A DNA stretch of 32,999 nucleotides from Clostridia bacterium (lineage in GTDB: Bacteria > Bacillota > Clostridia > Oscillospirales > Acutalibacteraceae), in NCBI GenBank assembly GCA_017518415.1, contig JAFWVC010000011.1, positions 1 through 32,999 of the forward strand, read 5' to 3'. Numbering within the stretch: the first letter of the stretch is position 1; each line of letters starts with the position of its first letter. A program made the translations under genes and the position numbers. Below, piece by piece: positions 6,762 through 15,825 of the stretch. The notes below the pieces were generated by a model that was not told the DNA's origin, made no database searches, and saw only the letters and a program-made list of their open reading frames with translations.

Positions 6762-7181
6762 TTGCTGTACGGAAAATACCGGCATACCATCGATGCCAAG
6801 GGGCGGTTGTTCGTCCCCGTCAAACTGCGTGAAAAATTGGGCGACGCCTTTATCGCCGCCGCCGTGATGGACCATTGCGTCTGTTTATATTCCGTTGAAG
6901 AATGGGATCATCTGATGCAGGGCCTGACGCAGATGCCCATGACCCGTTCACGCAAGCTGCTGCGCTATCTGTCCGCCAATGCAGAGGACGTGCAGCCGGA
7001 CGCGCAGGGGCGCATCCTGCTGCCCAGGCACCTGCTCGGTTACGCCAACCTGACGAAAGAGGCGCTGATCATCGGTGCCGGCAACCGGGCGGAGATCTGG
7101 GATCCGGCGGCCTACACGGCCGAGACGGACAGCATGACGCCCGAGGACGTCGAACAGGCGTTTATGGGCCTGGGCTTCTGA
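6762..7181 (+). CDS. mraZ: Transcriptional regulator MraZ
   Basis: The protein of about 139 residues is the AbrB/SpoVT-fold regulator that opens the division and cell-wall cluster and represses it by binding repeats in its own promoter. Two related halves are visible, one beginning YGKYRHTIDAKGRLFVPVK and one containing VQPDAQGRILLPRHL. The start is best placed at TTG 6762: GGAGG (6749-6753) is eight bases upstream, and the resulting N-terminus aligns with Bacillus MraZ. An in-frame ATG at 6654 would add 36 residues translated from the operator region, which is unlikely. The operator boxes are at 6652-6687. rsmH follows 16 bases later. Confidence 0.93.
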   Translation: MLYGKYRHTIDAKGRLFVPVKLREKLGDAFIAAAVMDHCVCLYSVEEWDHLMQGLTQMPMTRSRKLLRYLSANAEDVQPDAQGRILLPRHLLGYANLTKEALIIGAGNRAEIWDPAAYTAETDSMTPEDVEQAFMGLGF

Positions 7182-7197
7182 CCGAGAGGGGAACGCT

Positions 7198-8151
7198 ATG
7201 GGCACCTATGACAGCGCCTATCATCGGCCGGTGTTGTTGGAACAGACGTTGGATATGCTGTGCGTGCGGCCGGACGGCGTGTATGTGGACGGGACGGCCG
7301 GCGGCGGCGGGCATTCGCTGGCGATCGCCTCCCGGCTGCAGGGCGGGCGGCTGCTGGCACTGGACCGGGACCCCGACGCTGTGCGCGAGGCGGGCAACCG
7401 GCTGCAGGGTTACCCGGCCGAGGTCGTGCAGGCCAATTTTGTTGATATGGCCGCCGTGCTGCGCGCACGCGGCATAAACGGGGCGGACGGTATCCTGCTG
7501 GATATCGGCGTGTCGTCCCACCAGTTGGACGATGCGGCGCGCGGGTTCTCTTTTCATCAGGACGCGCCGCTGGATATGCGCATGAGCCGGGAAGGGCTGA
7601 CGGCGGCGGACCTGCTCAACACGGCCGATGAAGCGCAGCTGGCCCGCTGGTTTTTTACCTATGGAGAAGAAAAGTTTTCGCGGCGCATCGCCGCCGCCGT
7701 GGTACGGCAGCGGCAGACGGCGCCGATCCGCACAACGGGAGAACTGGCGGAGTTGATCTGTGCGGCGGTGCCTGCGGCGGCCCGCCGGGACGGGCATCCG
7801 GCCCGCCGGGTGTTTCAGGCGCTGCGCATTGCCGTCAACGACGAGCTCGGGTGTCTGGATAAAGCGCTCGACGCCGCCTTCGATTGCCTGCGCGTCGGCG
7901 GGCGGCTGTGCGTGATCACCTTCCACTCGTTGGAGGACCGGATGGTCAAGCAGCGGTTTGCCGCTTTTTGTACCGGCTGTACCTGCCCGAAGGATTTTCC
8001 CGTCTGCGTATGCGGCAAGACCCCTGCCGGTGAACCGATCACCCGCAAGGCGGTTACGGCCGACGAGGCGGAGCTGGAGGCCAATCCGCGCGCGCGCAGC
8101 GCCAAGCTGCGCGGCGTGATCAAACGCAAAGACCGGGAGAAAGGAGAATAA
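7198..8151 (+). CDS. rsmH: 16S rRNA m4C1402 methyltransferase RsmH (MraW)
   Basis: The 317-residue SAM-dependent enzyme N4-methylates C1402 of 16S rRNA in the decoding centre. Visible features are the N-terminal YHRPVLLEQTLDML, the SAM-binding DGTAGGGGHS, DIGVSSHQLDDAARGFSF and the C-terminal ITFHSLEDRMVKQRF, all diagnostic of the MraW family. Length is normal. Position directly after mraZ is standard in bacterial dcw clusters. The ATG has GAGAGGGG upstream, and ftsL begins two bases after the stop. Confidence 0.97.
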   Translation: MGTYDSAYHRPVLLEQTLDMLCVRPDGVYVDGTAGGGGHSLAIASRLQGGRLLALDRDPDAVREAGNRLQGYPAEVVQANFVDMAAVLRARGINGADGILLDIGVSSHQLDDAARGFSFHQDAPLDMRMSREGLTAADLLNTADEAQLARWFFTYGEEKFSRRIAAAVVRQRQTAPIRTTGELAELICAAVPAAARRDGHPARRVFQALRIAVNDELGCLDKALDAAFDCLRVGGRLCVITFHSLEDRMVKQRFAAFCTGCTCPKDFPVCVCGKTPAGEPITRKAVTADEAELEANPRARSAKLRGVIKRKDREKGE

Positions 8152-8153
8152 AC

Positions 8154-8630
8154 ATGGCGACACAATCCTCGCAAGCGTATGACCTGAGTTTGTTTGAGAA
8201 GCAGCCTGCCAAGGTTATTCCTCTGAAAACGGATCCCGGGCAGGCAAAGCGCAGCCGGATGCGCCGGCGCATCCAGACGCTGATCGACGTCGTGGTGACG
8301 GCGGCCGCCGCACTGGGCGTCGCGGCGATCGTGGCGATGATCATCGTCAGTAAGATCGAGCTGACCGAGATGAACAATGAGATCACTCAGCGGCAGAACC
8401 AGATCGTCGCGCTGCAGGCGGAGACCGAGCGCCTGAAAGGCAAGCTTGCCGCGCAGACCTCGGCGCAGAGCATTGAGGAGTACGCACAGCAGCACGGCCT
8501 GCAGAAGGTCGACGCCGGGCAGAAGTTGTATCTTTCGGTCGACACGGAGGATCACATCGAAGCGGCCGAAACCGGGGAAGACAACATCCTCAAGCAGATC
8601 TTTATGAAAATTACCACGCTGTTCGGATAA
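8154..8630 (+). CDS. ftsL: Cell-division protein FtsL-like (small bitopic coiled-coil protein)
   Basis: The 158-residue protein has a basic cytoplasmic N-terminus (KRSRMRRRIQ), one membrane segment (about residues 46-66), and an extracytoplasmic coiled coil (about 67-98, LTEMNNEITQRQNQIVALQ). This is the FtsL/DivIC architecture, and its place between rsmH and the division transpeptidase is the standard ftsL position. FtsL works with DivIC and FtsQ/DivIB to recruit and activate FtsW-FtsI. Sequence similarity in this family is weak, so the call rests on topology and synteny. It has a good GGAG site. Confidence 0.85.
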   Translation: MATQSSQAYDLSLFEKQPAKVIPLKTDPGQAKRSRMRRRIQTLIDVVVTAAAALGVAAIVAMIIVSKIELTEMNNEITQRQNQIVALQAETERLKGKLAAQTSAQSIEEYAQQHGLQKVDAGQKLYLSVDTEDHIEAAETGEDNILKQIFMKITTLFG

Positions 8631-8632
8631 AA

Positions 8633-8742
8633 CGGCAGCCACCCCATCGGTGACTGCCGGATCCGGCACGGCCCCGCGGGGCCGGGGATATCGAAACGGG
8701 GGCCGGGACGAAATCCTGCGGCTCTCGTCTTTTGTATTTTTT
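8633..8742 (+). promoter_or_regulatory. Structured leader between ftsL and the first PBP gene
   Basis: This is the only gap above about 100 bases inside the cluster. It holds a hairpin at 8633-8659 (stem 8633-8638/8654-8659 plus 8640-8643/8649-8652), a 16-base GC palindrome at 8669-8684, and a weak 5-bp stem (8707-8711/8725-8729) followed by a T-rich tract just before the AGGAGG site of the PBP gene. It could be an attenuator or an mRNA processing/stability element; no clear promoter is seen in it. Confidence 0.4.
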
Positions 8743-8758
8743 AGGAGGGAGAAGCGTC

Positions 8759-11038
8759 ATGGCGTCGACGGAACAGAAAACGGTCGAAACCAGCTGCGCG
8801 CCGACCAGGCAGATGCTTTGGCGCGTGCGCGGCCTGCGGTTCGTGCTGGTCGTGATCTGCTTTGCCCTCATCGTCGGCCAGCTGATCAATCTGCAGCTGG
8901 TGCAGGGGGAACAGCTGCGGCAGGCAGCCGTGGCGCAGCAGTTGAGCGATATCACCATTTCGCCCAACCGCGGACAGATCTACGACTGCCACATGAATCT
9001 GCTGGCACAGACCATCGAGGTCTGTACCGTGATCATGAGCCCCCGGAACATCAAGGACGAGCAGACGCGGGTGCGCATTGCCGACGAGGTGTCGGCCGTG
9101 CTGGAGATCGACCGCGACAAGCTGTATCAGCAAACGCAGGACAGCCACTCCCAGTATAAAGAGATCGCCCGCCGCATCGACAAGGAAAAGGGCGACGCGT
9201 TTATTCAATGGGCCAATGAGAACGGCCTTGCTTCCGTCTTTTACGTGATCACCGATTACAAGCGCAACTATCCGATGAATACGCTGCTGTCGAGCGTGAT
9301 GGGCTTCGTCAATACCGAGGTGGGTACCAGCGGCCGCGGTGCGGAGGGCATCGAGTATTATTACAACGACGTGCTGTCCGGTACGGCCGGGCGGCTGATC
9401 ACGGCCTTGAACGCGCAGGGGGACGAGCTGCCCAACAGCCTGACCTATAAAAGCGCTGTTGACGCCAAGAACGGCAACAGCCTTGTGTTGACAATAGACC
9501 AGTATATCCAGCAGGTTACCGAGAAGTATCTGGACGAGGCGGTCGCTTCCTGTGCGGCCAAAAACCGCGGCTGCGCCATCGTTATGGACGTGGATACCTG
9601 CGCTATTCTGGCTATGGCCACCTCCGGAGATTACGACCTGAATCATCCGCGCACCATCGCCGACGCAACGGCTGCCGAGCGGGCGGCCCTGCTGGCCGGG
9701 GACGAGCAGAGCGAAGCGGTCTGGGCGGCGCTGAAACTGCAATGGCGCAACAAAGCGGTGGCAGATTACTACGAACCCGGCTCGGTGTTCAAGACCTTTA
9801 CCGCCTCCGCCGCGCTGGATGAGAACATTGCCAGTGAAAAAAGCATTTTCGATTGCAACGGGTATTTTTCGCTGCCGGGTGCGAATAAAATGAAATGCCA
9901 CGTGTATCCCCGTTCCCACGGCAAGCAGACGCTGGAAGAGGCCATCTCCAATTCCTGCAACCCGGCGTTTATGCAGCTCGGCCTGCAGATCGGGGCGGAC
10001 CTGTTTTTCAAGTATTACACGGGTTTCGGCTTTACCGAAAAAACCGGCGTGGATCTGCCGGGTGAAAGCGACGTGTCCGCTTCGCTGTATCACAACCGTG
10101 CCGGCCTGACCGACGTTAGCCTGGCCACGTCGGCCATCGGGCAGACGTTCAAGGTCACGCCGCTGCAGATCATCAACGCCATGTGCGCGGTGGCCGGTGA
10201 CGGTTATCTGCGGCAGCCTTATATCGTGGCTGAAATACGGGACGCCGACGGCAGCGTGGTCTCTGAGACCAAAAGCACCGTGCGCCGGCAGGTAATCTCG
10301 GAGCAAACGTCGGAGCGTATGGCCGCCATCCTGGCCAAAGCGGTTGACGGCGGCGGCTCCAAAAACGCCTACGTGGCCGGGTACCGGGTCGCAGCCAAGA
10401 CCGGTACCGGCGTCAATACCGATCAGCAGGTGGAAGAGGAAGACAAGGACGTATGGGCATCCTGTGCGGCGTTCGCCCCGGCGGATCATCCGCAGGTGGC
10501 GGTGCTGGTGATGGTCGATTCGCCGACCATCGGCCAGTACGACGGCACGATCTGTGCGCCCGTGGTTAAAAAGATTTATGAACAGATCCTGCCTTATCTG
10601 GGCGTGGAACCGGAATATACCGAAGCCGAGATCAGTAAACTGAACACCACCGCCCCCAACGTGGAGGGCAAGACGGTGCAGCAGGCTGAAAAGAGCGCGC
10701 AGAGCAAATCGCTGCGGGTGCAGGTCCTCGGCAAGGGCGGCACGGTTTTGCAGCAGGTGCCCGCCGCCGGTTCATCCATCGCCAAGGACGGCACGCTGGT
10801 GCTTTATACCGACAGCGACAGCCTGGAACAAACGGTGGCGGTTCCGGACCTGAACGGAAAAAGTCTGGCGCAGGTCAAAAAGCGCGCGGCCGAGTTGGGG
10901 CTGAACCTGATCGTACAGGGTATCAGCACCGAGCAGGGCAAGGCGCAGGCGGCGGTCCAATCGATTGAGGCGGGGAGCACCGTGCTCAAAGGCACGGTCA
11001 TCACGGTGGAGTTCGTGTATCAGGATACCACCGGCTGA
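8759..11038 (+). CDS. pbpB: Division transpeptidase, class B PBP with two PASTA domains (FtsI/PbpB)
   Basis: The 759-residue class B penicillin-binding protein cross-links septal peptidoglycan together with the SEDS polymerase. It has one N-terminal membrane anchor (about residues 22-48), a dimerisation/pedestal domain starting at SPNRGQIYDCHMN, and a transpeptidase domain with S342-x-x-K345 (nucleophile in EPGSVFK), S399-C400-N401 and K547-T548-G549. Two PASTA repeats follow (about residues 632-760). I use ATG 8759, which has AGGAGG upstream. Two Cys, C380 and C400, lie 20 residues apart near the active site. It is followed 12 bases later by a close paralogue. By Bacillus synteny it is pbpB. 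Confidence 0.93.
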   Translation: MASTEQKTVETSCAPTRQMLWRVRGLRFVLVVICFALIVGQLINLQLVQGEQLRQAAVAQQLSDITISPNRGQIYDCHMNLLAQTIEVCTVIMSPRNIKDEQTRVRIADEVSAVLEIDRDKLYQQTQDSHSQYKEIARRIDKEKGDAFIQWANENGLASVFYVITDYKRNYPMNTLLSSVMGFVNTEVGTSGRGAEGIEYYYNDVLSGTAGRLITALNAQGDELPNSLTYKSAVDAKNGNSLVLTIDQYIQQVTEKYLDEAVASCAAKNRGCAIVMDVDTCAILAMATSGDYDLNHPRTIADATAAERAALLAGDEQSEAVWAALKLQWRNKAVADYYEPGSVFKTFTASAALDENIASEKSIFDCNGYFSLPGANKMKCHVYPRSHGKQTLEEAISNSCNPAFMQLGLQIGADLFFKYYTGFGFTEKTGVDLPGESDVSASLYHNRAGLTDVSLATSAIGQTFKVTPLQIINAMCAVAGDGYLRQPYIVAEIRDADGSVVSETKSTVRRQVISEQTSERMAAILAKAVDGGGSKNAYVAGYRVAAKTGTGVNTDQQVEEEDKDVWASCAAFAPADHPQVAVLVMVDSPTIGQYDGTICAPVVKKIYEQILPYLGVEPEYTEAEISKLNTTAPNVEGKTVQQAEKSAQSKSLRVQVLGKGGTVLQQVPAAGSSIAKDGTLVLYTDSDSLEQTVAVPDLNGKSLAQVKKRAAELGLNLIVQGISTEQGKAQAAVQSIEAGSTVLKGTVITVEFVYQDTTG

Positions 11039-11050
11039 CAAGGAGAAACA

Positions 11051-13309
11051 ATGACACACGGCCGTCAACAGGACGTGTCATTTCAGGCGCCGGCCCGCCA
11101 CATGTGGCGGCGAACGCTGGCGGTGATTCTGCTGTTTGCGCTGGGGTTTACCGGCGTATCGGCCCAGCTGTTGCGCGTACAGGTATTCGAAGGCGCCGTC
11201 TGGCGCCGTCGGGCACAGGAGCAGCAGCTCAGCGGGCAGCCGGTTGCCGCCAAACGCGGCGCCGTGTACGACCGCAACGGCGAGGTGCTGGCCCGCAGTG
11301 TGGAAACGGCGACGGTGCTCATGCGCCCGGCGGCCATTCCGGACGAGGAGTCCCGGCGCCTGATCGCCTGCCAGGCCGCGCAGCTGCTCGGCGTGGACGA
11401 GGCCAAAGTATATGCCCGTACCGGCAAAACCTATTCCAACTGCGAAACGGTGGCTGCCCGGGTCGATTTTGACAAGGCCGACGCCTTCATCCGGTGGCTG
11501 CAGACGTGTTCGCTGCCGGGTGTGTTCCGCATCGTGCGGGATTATCGGCGGGAATATCCGGGCGGGTCGCTGCTCTCGTGCGTGCTGGGTTTTGCCGGCA
11601 GCGACGGCAGCGGTCTGGAAGGGTTGGAGGCCCGGTATGAAAGCACGCTGGCCGGCAAACCCGGCCGGGTGGTGCTCACGCAGAACGGGTGGGGGGATGC
11701 CCTGCCGCAGCATCTGCAATATGAAGATACCATTGATGCGCAGGAGGGCAACAGCCTGACGCTGACGATAGACGCCAACATCCAGAGGATGACCGAGATG
11801 TATCTGGATACCGCCGTGCGGGAGTGCGGCGCTACCGGCCGCGGCTGCGCCATCGTGATGGACGCCGGTACCGGCGCCGTTCTGGCCATGGCTGTCAAGC
11901 CGGATTACGACCTGAATCAGCCGCGCGAGCTCAACGACTACGGCCGCCGGCTGCTGAACGCGGCCGCCGGCGGGCAGGACGAACGACTGCTCGCCGCGCT
12001 GCAGAGCCAATGGAAAAACAAGGCTGTTTCGGAGTTCTACGAACCGGGGTCGGTCTTCAAATCTTTCACTGCGTCGATGGGGCTGGAACTCGGTCTTGTG
12101 ACCGAAACGACGCCGTTTTACTGCCGGGGGTATTACTCCATGCCCGGGGCGCCCCTGATGAAGTGCCACGTGTACCCCCGTTCCCACGGTTCACAGACCT
12201 TTGCCGAGGCCATCTCCCACTCCTGCAACCCGGCGTTCATGACGCTCGGCGGGATGGTCGGCGGAGAAAACTTTTCCCGCTTTTTCGAGGCGTTCGGTTT
12301 TACCGAACGCACCGGGATCGATCTGCTCGGGGAGGCCCGCGTCACGCCGTCTTTGTATCATACGGCGGAGCGGATCACGCCGCTGGACGTGGCGACCTCA
12401 TCCATCGGGCAGACCTTCAAGGTCACCCCGATCCAGATGATCACCGCCATGTGCGCCCTGACCGACGGGGGTGAGCTGCTGCAGCCGTACGTGGTGCAGC
12501 GCGTCACCGCGCCGGACGGCTCCGTGGTCGCCGAACAGGGGCGCACCGTGCGCCGCCGCGTGGTGTCACAACAGACGGCGCAGCGTATGTGTGCCCTGCT
12601 GGAAGGCGTGGTCGACGGCGGCGGCGTCAAGAACGCATACGTCGCGGGGTACCGCGTAGGCGGCAAAACGGGCACCTCGGTCAAGACCGACAGCGCCGTC
12701 CAAGCCGACGGCCGCAAAAACGTCGTTGCCTCCTTTATGGGCATCGCTCCGGCGGACGATCCGCAGGCCATCGTGCTCGTGCTGATCGACGAACCGCAGA
12801 CCGCTATCCGTTACGGCGGCACGCTGGCGGCGCCGGTGGCGCAGCAGATTTTTTCGCAGCTGCTGCCGTATCTGGGCGTCGAGCCCCGCTATACGGAAAA
12901 GGAACAAAAGCAACTGGCCCGCATCGTGCCTGATATCACGGGCCTGACCGCCGCCAAGGCGCAGCAGGCGCTGGAAAAGCAGGGCTTGAAACTGTATCTG
13001 TCCGGCGACGGAACCTCGGTGCTGCGGCAAAATCCGCCGGCCGGCGAACCGATCCGGACCGGCGGGCGGGTGGTGGCCTATACGTCGGCTGAACCGGCGC
13101 GGACGGTCACGGTTCCCGCCCTGATCGGCGGTACGCTGGCGGCGGCCTTGAGCAAGGCCGCGGACGCCGGGCTGAACCTGCTGATCGATGGCTTTGAGCA
13201 GGACGCCGGCACGGCGTTCATCGCGGCGCAATCCGTTCCGGCGGGCGAAACGGTGCCGCTCGGCACCGCGCTGACGGTGCGGCTGCTGTATAAGGACAGT
13301 ATAGAATAA
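11051..13309 (+). CDS. spoVD: Second class B PBP with two PASTA domains (SpoVD position)
   Basis: The 752-residue protein is a tandem paralogue of the preceding PBP. It has a membrane anchor (about residues 17-37), pedestal domain (KRGAVYDRNGEVLARS), a transpeptidase domain with S334-x-x-K337 (EPGSVFK), S391-C392-N393 and K539-T540-G541, and two C-terminal PASTA repeats. In Bacillus the second of these genes is spoVD, needed for spore cortex synthesis with SpoVE, and the sporulation gene in this window agrees with that. Which paralogue serves division and which the cortex cannot be proven from sequence. C372 and C392, 20 residues apart, resemble the Cys pair that forms a regulatory disulfide in B. 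subtilis SpoVD. AAGGAG precedes the ATG. Confidence 0.85.
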   Translation: MTHGRQQDVSFQAPARHMWRRTLAVILLFALGFTGVSAQLLRVQVFEGAVWRRRAQEQQLSGQPVAAKRGAVYDRNGEVLARSVETATVLMRPAAIPDEESRRLIACQAAQLLGVDEAKVYARTGKTYSNCETVAARVDFDKADAFIRWLQTCSLPGVFRIVRDYRREYPGGSLLSCVLGFAGSDGSGLEGLEARYESTLAGKPGRVVLTQNGWGDALPQHLQYEDTIDAQEGNSLTLTIDANIQRMTEMYLDTAVRECGATGRGCAIVMDAGTGAVLAMAVKPDYDLNQPRELNDYGRRLLNAAAGGQDERLLAALQSQWKNKAVSEFYEPGSVFKSFTASMGLELGLVTETTPFYCRGYYSMPGAPLMKCHVYPRSHGSQTFAEAISHSCNPAFMTLGGMVGGENFSRFFEAFGFTERTGIDLLGEARVTPSLYHTAERITPLDVATSSIGQTFKVTPIQMITAMCALTDGGELLQPYVVQRVTAPDGSVVAEQGRTVRRRVVSQQTAQRMCALLEGVVDGGGVKNAYVAGYRVGGKTGTSVKTDSAVQADGRKNVVASFMGIAPADDPQAIVLVLIDEPQTAIRYGGTLAAPVAQQIFSQLLPYLGVEPRYTEKEQKQLARIVPDITGLTAAKAQQALEKQGLKLYLSGDGTSVLRQNPPAGEPIRTGGRVVAYTSAEPARTVTVPALIGGTLAAALSKAADAGLNLLIDGFEQDAGTAFIAAQSVPAGETVPLGTALTVRLLYKDSIE

Positions 13310-13332
13310 AGGACCGGAAAGGGGTCTTTCTT

Positions 13333-14775
13333 ATGACGATCAAAAGTTTATTCAGCCGTGTGCAGACGGTGCGGCCGATCCCGGAAACGCTGGCGGATGC
13401 GCCGGTGCGCGATCTGACGGCCGATTCCCGCGCGGTGCAGCCCGGCACGGTGTTTTTCTGCCTGGCCGGCACCAAGGCGGACGGCCACGATTTTGCCGCC
13501 GCCGCATTGCAGCAGGGCGCCGCTGCCGTGGTGACGGAGCGCCCGCTGGGGCTGGACAAAGAGATCACGGTGCCCGCTACCCGCCGGGCGTTTGCCCTGT
13601 GCTGTGCCCGTTGGTTCGGCGACCCGTCGGAACGTATGAAGATGATTGCCGTGACCGGTACCAACGGCAAGACCACCACAACGTATCTGCTCAAACAGAT
13701 GCTGGAAAAAACCGGCTATAAAGTCGGGCTGATCGGCACCATCCAGAACATGATCGGCGACACCGTGCTGGAATCCGGCTATTCTACCCCGGAGCCGTAC
13801 AGTTTTCAGCGGCTGCTGCGGCAGATGGCGGACGCCGGGTGCGACTACGTCGTGATGGAGGCTTCCTCCCACGCGCTGGATCAGGACCGGGTGGCCGGTT
13901 GCACCTTTGAGGCCGGCATCTTTACCAACCTGACGCAGGACCATCTGGATTACCACAAAACGATGGAAAATTACCTGCAGGCCAAAAAGAAACTGTTTGC
14001 TCAATCCCGTCTGGCTGTGATCAATGCCGATGATCCCTACGCCGCGCAGATGCGGGACGGGCTGACCATTCCGGTGTTTACCTTTTCCACGCAGGATAAC
14101 AGCGCCGATTTTGTGGCGCACAATATCCAGAGCCGGCCGGACGGCGTGGACTTTGAACTGGTCGGTACCGGACTGATCGGCCGGGTACGGCTGTGCACGC
14201 CGGGCCGCTTTTCGGTGTATAACGCCATGGGGGCGGCCGTGTGCGCGATGGCGCTGGGTATCCCCTTCGATACCGTGATTGCCGCCCTGCCGGAGGTGCA
14301 CGGCGTCAAGGGCCGCGCCGAAGTCGTGCCGTGCGGGCAGCCCTATACCGTGGTGATCGACTACGCCCACACGCCGGACGGTATCATCAACATCTGCCGT
14401 ACGATGCGGGAGTGCTGCCGCGGCCACCTGATTACCCTGTTCGGCTGCGGCGGGGACCGGGACAAGACCAAACGGCCCAAAATGGCCGCGGCCGCGGCCG
14501 AATGGTCGGATTACCTGATCATCACCTCCGACAATCCGCGCAGCGAGGATCCGTCCGCCATCATTGCCGATATTCTGCCCGGTCTGCAAGGCAGAAAGAC
14601 GCCGTACACGGTGATTGAAAACCGGGTCGAAGCCATTCGCTGGGGGTTGGCGCACGCCCAGCCGGGCGACACGCTGCTGCTGGCCGGCAAAGGACACGAA
14701 ACGTATCAGATCCTCAAAACCGGCACCATCCATCTGGATGAGCGGGAAGTCATTGCCGAGGCTCTGCGGGGCTGA
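13333..14775 (+). CDS. murE: UDP-MurNAc-tripeptide synthetase MurE (meso-DAP type)
   Basis: The 480-residue cytoplasmic Mur ligase adds the third amino acid to UDP-MurNAc-L-Ala-D-Glu using ATP. The ATP-binding loop GTNGKTTT is at 109-116, followed by the central-domain segments EASSHALDQDRV and FTNLTQDHLDYH. D400-N401-P402-R403 is the DNPR motif that marks meso-diaminopimelate specificity, so the peptidoglycan should be of DAP type, not lysine type. Length is normal. It precedes mraY as in other Firmicutes, and GGAAAGGGG serves as the ribosome site. Confidence 0.97.
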   Translation: MTIKSLFSRVQTVRPIPETLADAPVRDLTADSRAVQPGTVFFCLAGTKADGHDFAAAALQQGAAAVVTERPLGLDKEITVPATRRAFALCCARWFGDPSERMKMIAVTGTNGKTTTTYLLKQMLEKTGYKVGLIGTIQNMIGDTVLESGYSTPEPYSFQRLLRQMADAGCDYVVMEASSHALDQDRVAGCTFEAGIFTNLTQDHLDYHKTMENYLQAKKKLFAQSRLAVINADDPYAAQMRDGLTIPVFTFSTQDNSADFVAHNIQSRPDGVDFELVGTGLIGRVRLCTPGRFSVYNAMGAAVCAMALGIPFDTVIAALPEVHGVKGRAEVVPCGQPYTVVIDYAHTPDGIINICRTMRECCRGHLITLFGCGGDRDKTKRPKMAAAAAEWSDYLIITSDNPRSEDPSAIIADILPGLQGRKTPYTVIENRVEAIRWGLAHAQPGDTLLLAGKGHETYQILKTGTIHLDEREVIAEALRG

Positions 14776-14796
14776 GGGAAGAAGGAGGAACAGGAT

Positions 14797-15795
14797 ATGG
14801 TCAAAAGTATCCTTTTGACGGCCTGCGGACTGCTGGCCTTTCTGGGTGCGGCGCTGGCCGGGTACAAAGTGGTCCCTTTTCTGCATAAACTGAAGTTCGG
14901 CCAGACCATCCGGGAAGTCGGGCCGGTCTGGCATCAGAAAAAGCAGGGCACGCCCACGATGGGCGGCATCCTGTTCATCGCCGCCTGCATCATCGCGGCC
15001 GCGGCGATGATCGCGGTGTACGATCTCGGCTTTGACGGCGACGCTTTCTCCGCCAACCCCGCCTCCCGTTACGCGCTGATTGCCGGCGCGCTGATGGCGC
15101 TTTGCTGCGGGGGGATCGGTTTTCTGGATGATTATATCAAGGTGGTCAAAAAACGCAACCTCGGGCTGACGGTCGTACAGAAACTGCTGCTGCAGTTCGC
15201 GGTCGGCGGCGGCTACGGGCTGTCGCTGTATCTGGGCGGCGGGTCGCTGCTGTACGTACCTTTTTTCGGCTGGGTGGAGTTCGGCTGGTGGATCATCCCG
15301 TTTTGTCTGTTTGCAGTTACGGCTATGATCAACGCCACCAACCTGACCGACGGAATCGACGGGTTGTGCGCCGGTATCGCGCTGCCCATTCTGCTGCTGT
15401 TTATCACCGTATCCGCCGGGTACAGCGGGCAGACCTTTGCGGCGGCGGCTTTTTTCGGCGCGCTGGTGGGTTTTCTGGTCTGGAACGCTCCGCCGGCCAA
15501 GGTGTTCATGGGGGACACCGGGTCGTTGTTCATCGGCGGGATGCTGACGGCGGTGGCCTTCGGTATCCGGCAGCCGTTTTTGCTGATTCCGGCCTGCATC
15601 GTGTATATTCTGGATATGCTCTCCGTGGTGCTGCAAGTGGCGTATTTCAAGCTGACCCACGGCAAGCGCCTGTTCAAAATGAGCCCGGTTCACCATCATT
15701 TTGAAATGTGCGGCTGGAAGGAACGGACCATCGACGGCGTGTTTATCGGCGTGACGCTGCTGGGCTGTATCTCAGCCTGGTTCCTGCGCGCATAA
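14797..15795 (+). CDS. mraY: Phospho-MurNAc-pentapeptide transferase MraY
   Basis: The 332-residue polytopic membrane enzyme makes lipid I by transferring phospho-MurNAc-pentapeptide to undecaprenyl phosphate. Diagnostic motifs are FLDDYIKVVKKRN (the catalytic Asp-Asp region), NATNLTDGIDGL, MGDTGSLFIGG and the cytoplasmic PVHHHFEMCGWKE. About ten hydrophobic segments fit the known topology. AAGGAGG lies eight bases before the ATG. murD, which often follows mraY, is not present; the next gene is the SEDS protein. Confidence 0.97.
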   Translation: MVKSILLTACGLLAFLGAALAGYKVVPFLHKLKFGQTIREVGPVWHQKKQGTPTMGGILFIAACIIAAAAMIAVYDLGFDGDAFSANPASRYALIAGALMALCCGGIGFLDDYIKVVKKRNLGLTVVQKLLLQFAVGGGYGLSLYLGGGSLLYVPFFGWVEFGWWIIPFCLFAVTAMINATNLTDGIDGLCAGIALPILLLFITVSAGYSGQTFAAAAFFGALVGFLVWNAPPAKVFMGDTGSLFIGGMLTAVAFGIRQPFLLIPACIVYILDMLSVVLQVAYFKLTHGKRLFKMSPVHHHFEMCGWKERTIDGVFIGVTLLGCISAWFLRA

Positions 15796-15825
15796 CGTTC
15801 GAAACGGGAGAAGGGAGGCGACGGT

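Noticed and set aside
8741-10489. Long minus-strand open frame opposite the first PBP gene
   Set aside because: Same pattern of antisense shadow; the plus-strand PBP has intact catalytic motifs throughout.
13348-15699. Very long open frame on the minus strand opposite murE and mraY
   Set aside because: It is antisense to two certain genes, has no recognisable domain and is rich in His, Arg and Gln, as expected from reverse-reading GC-rich codons.
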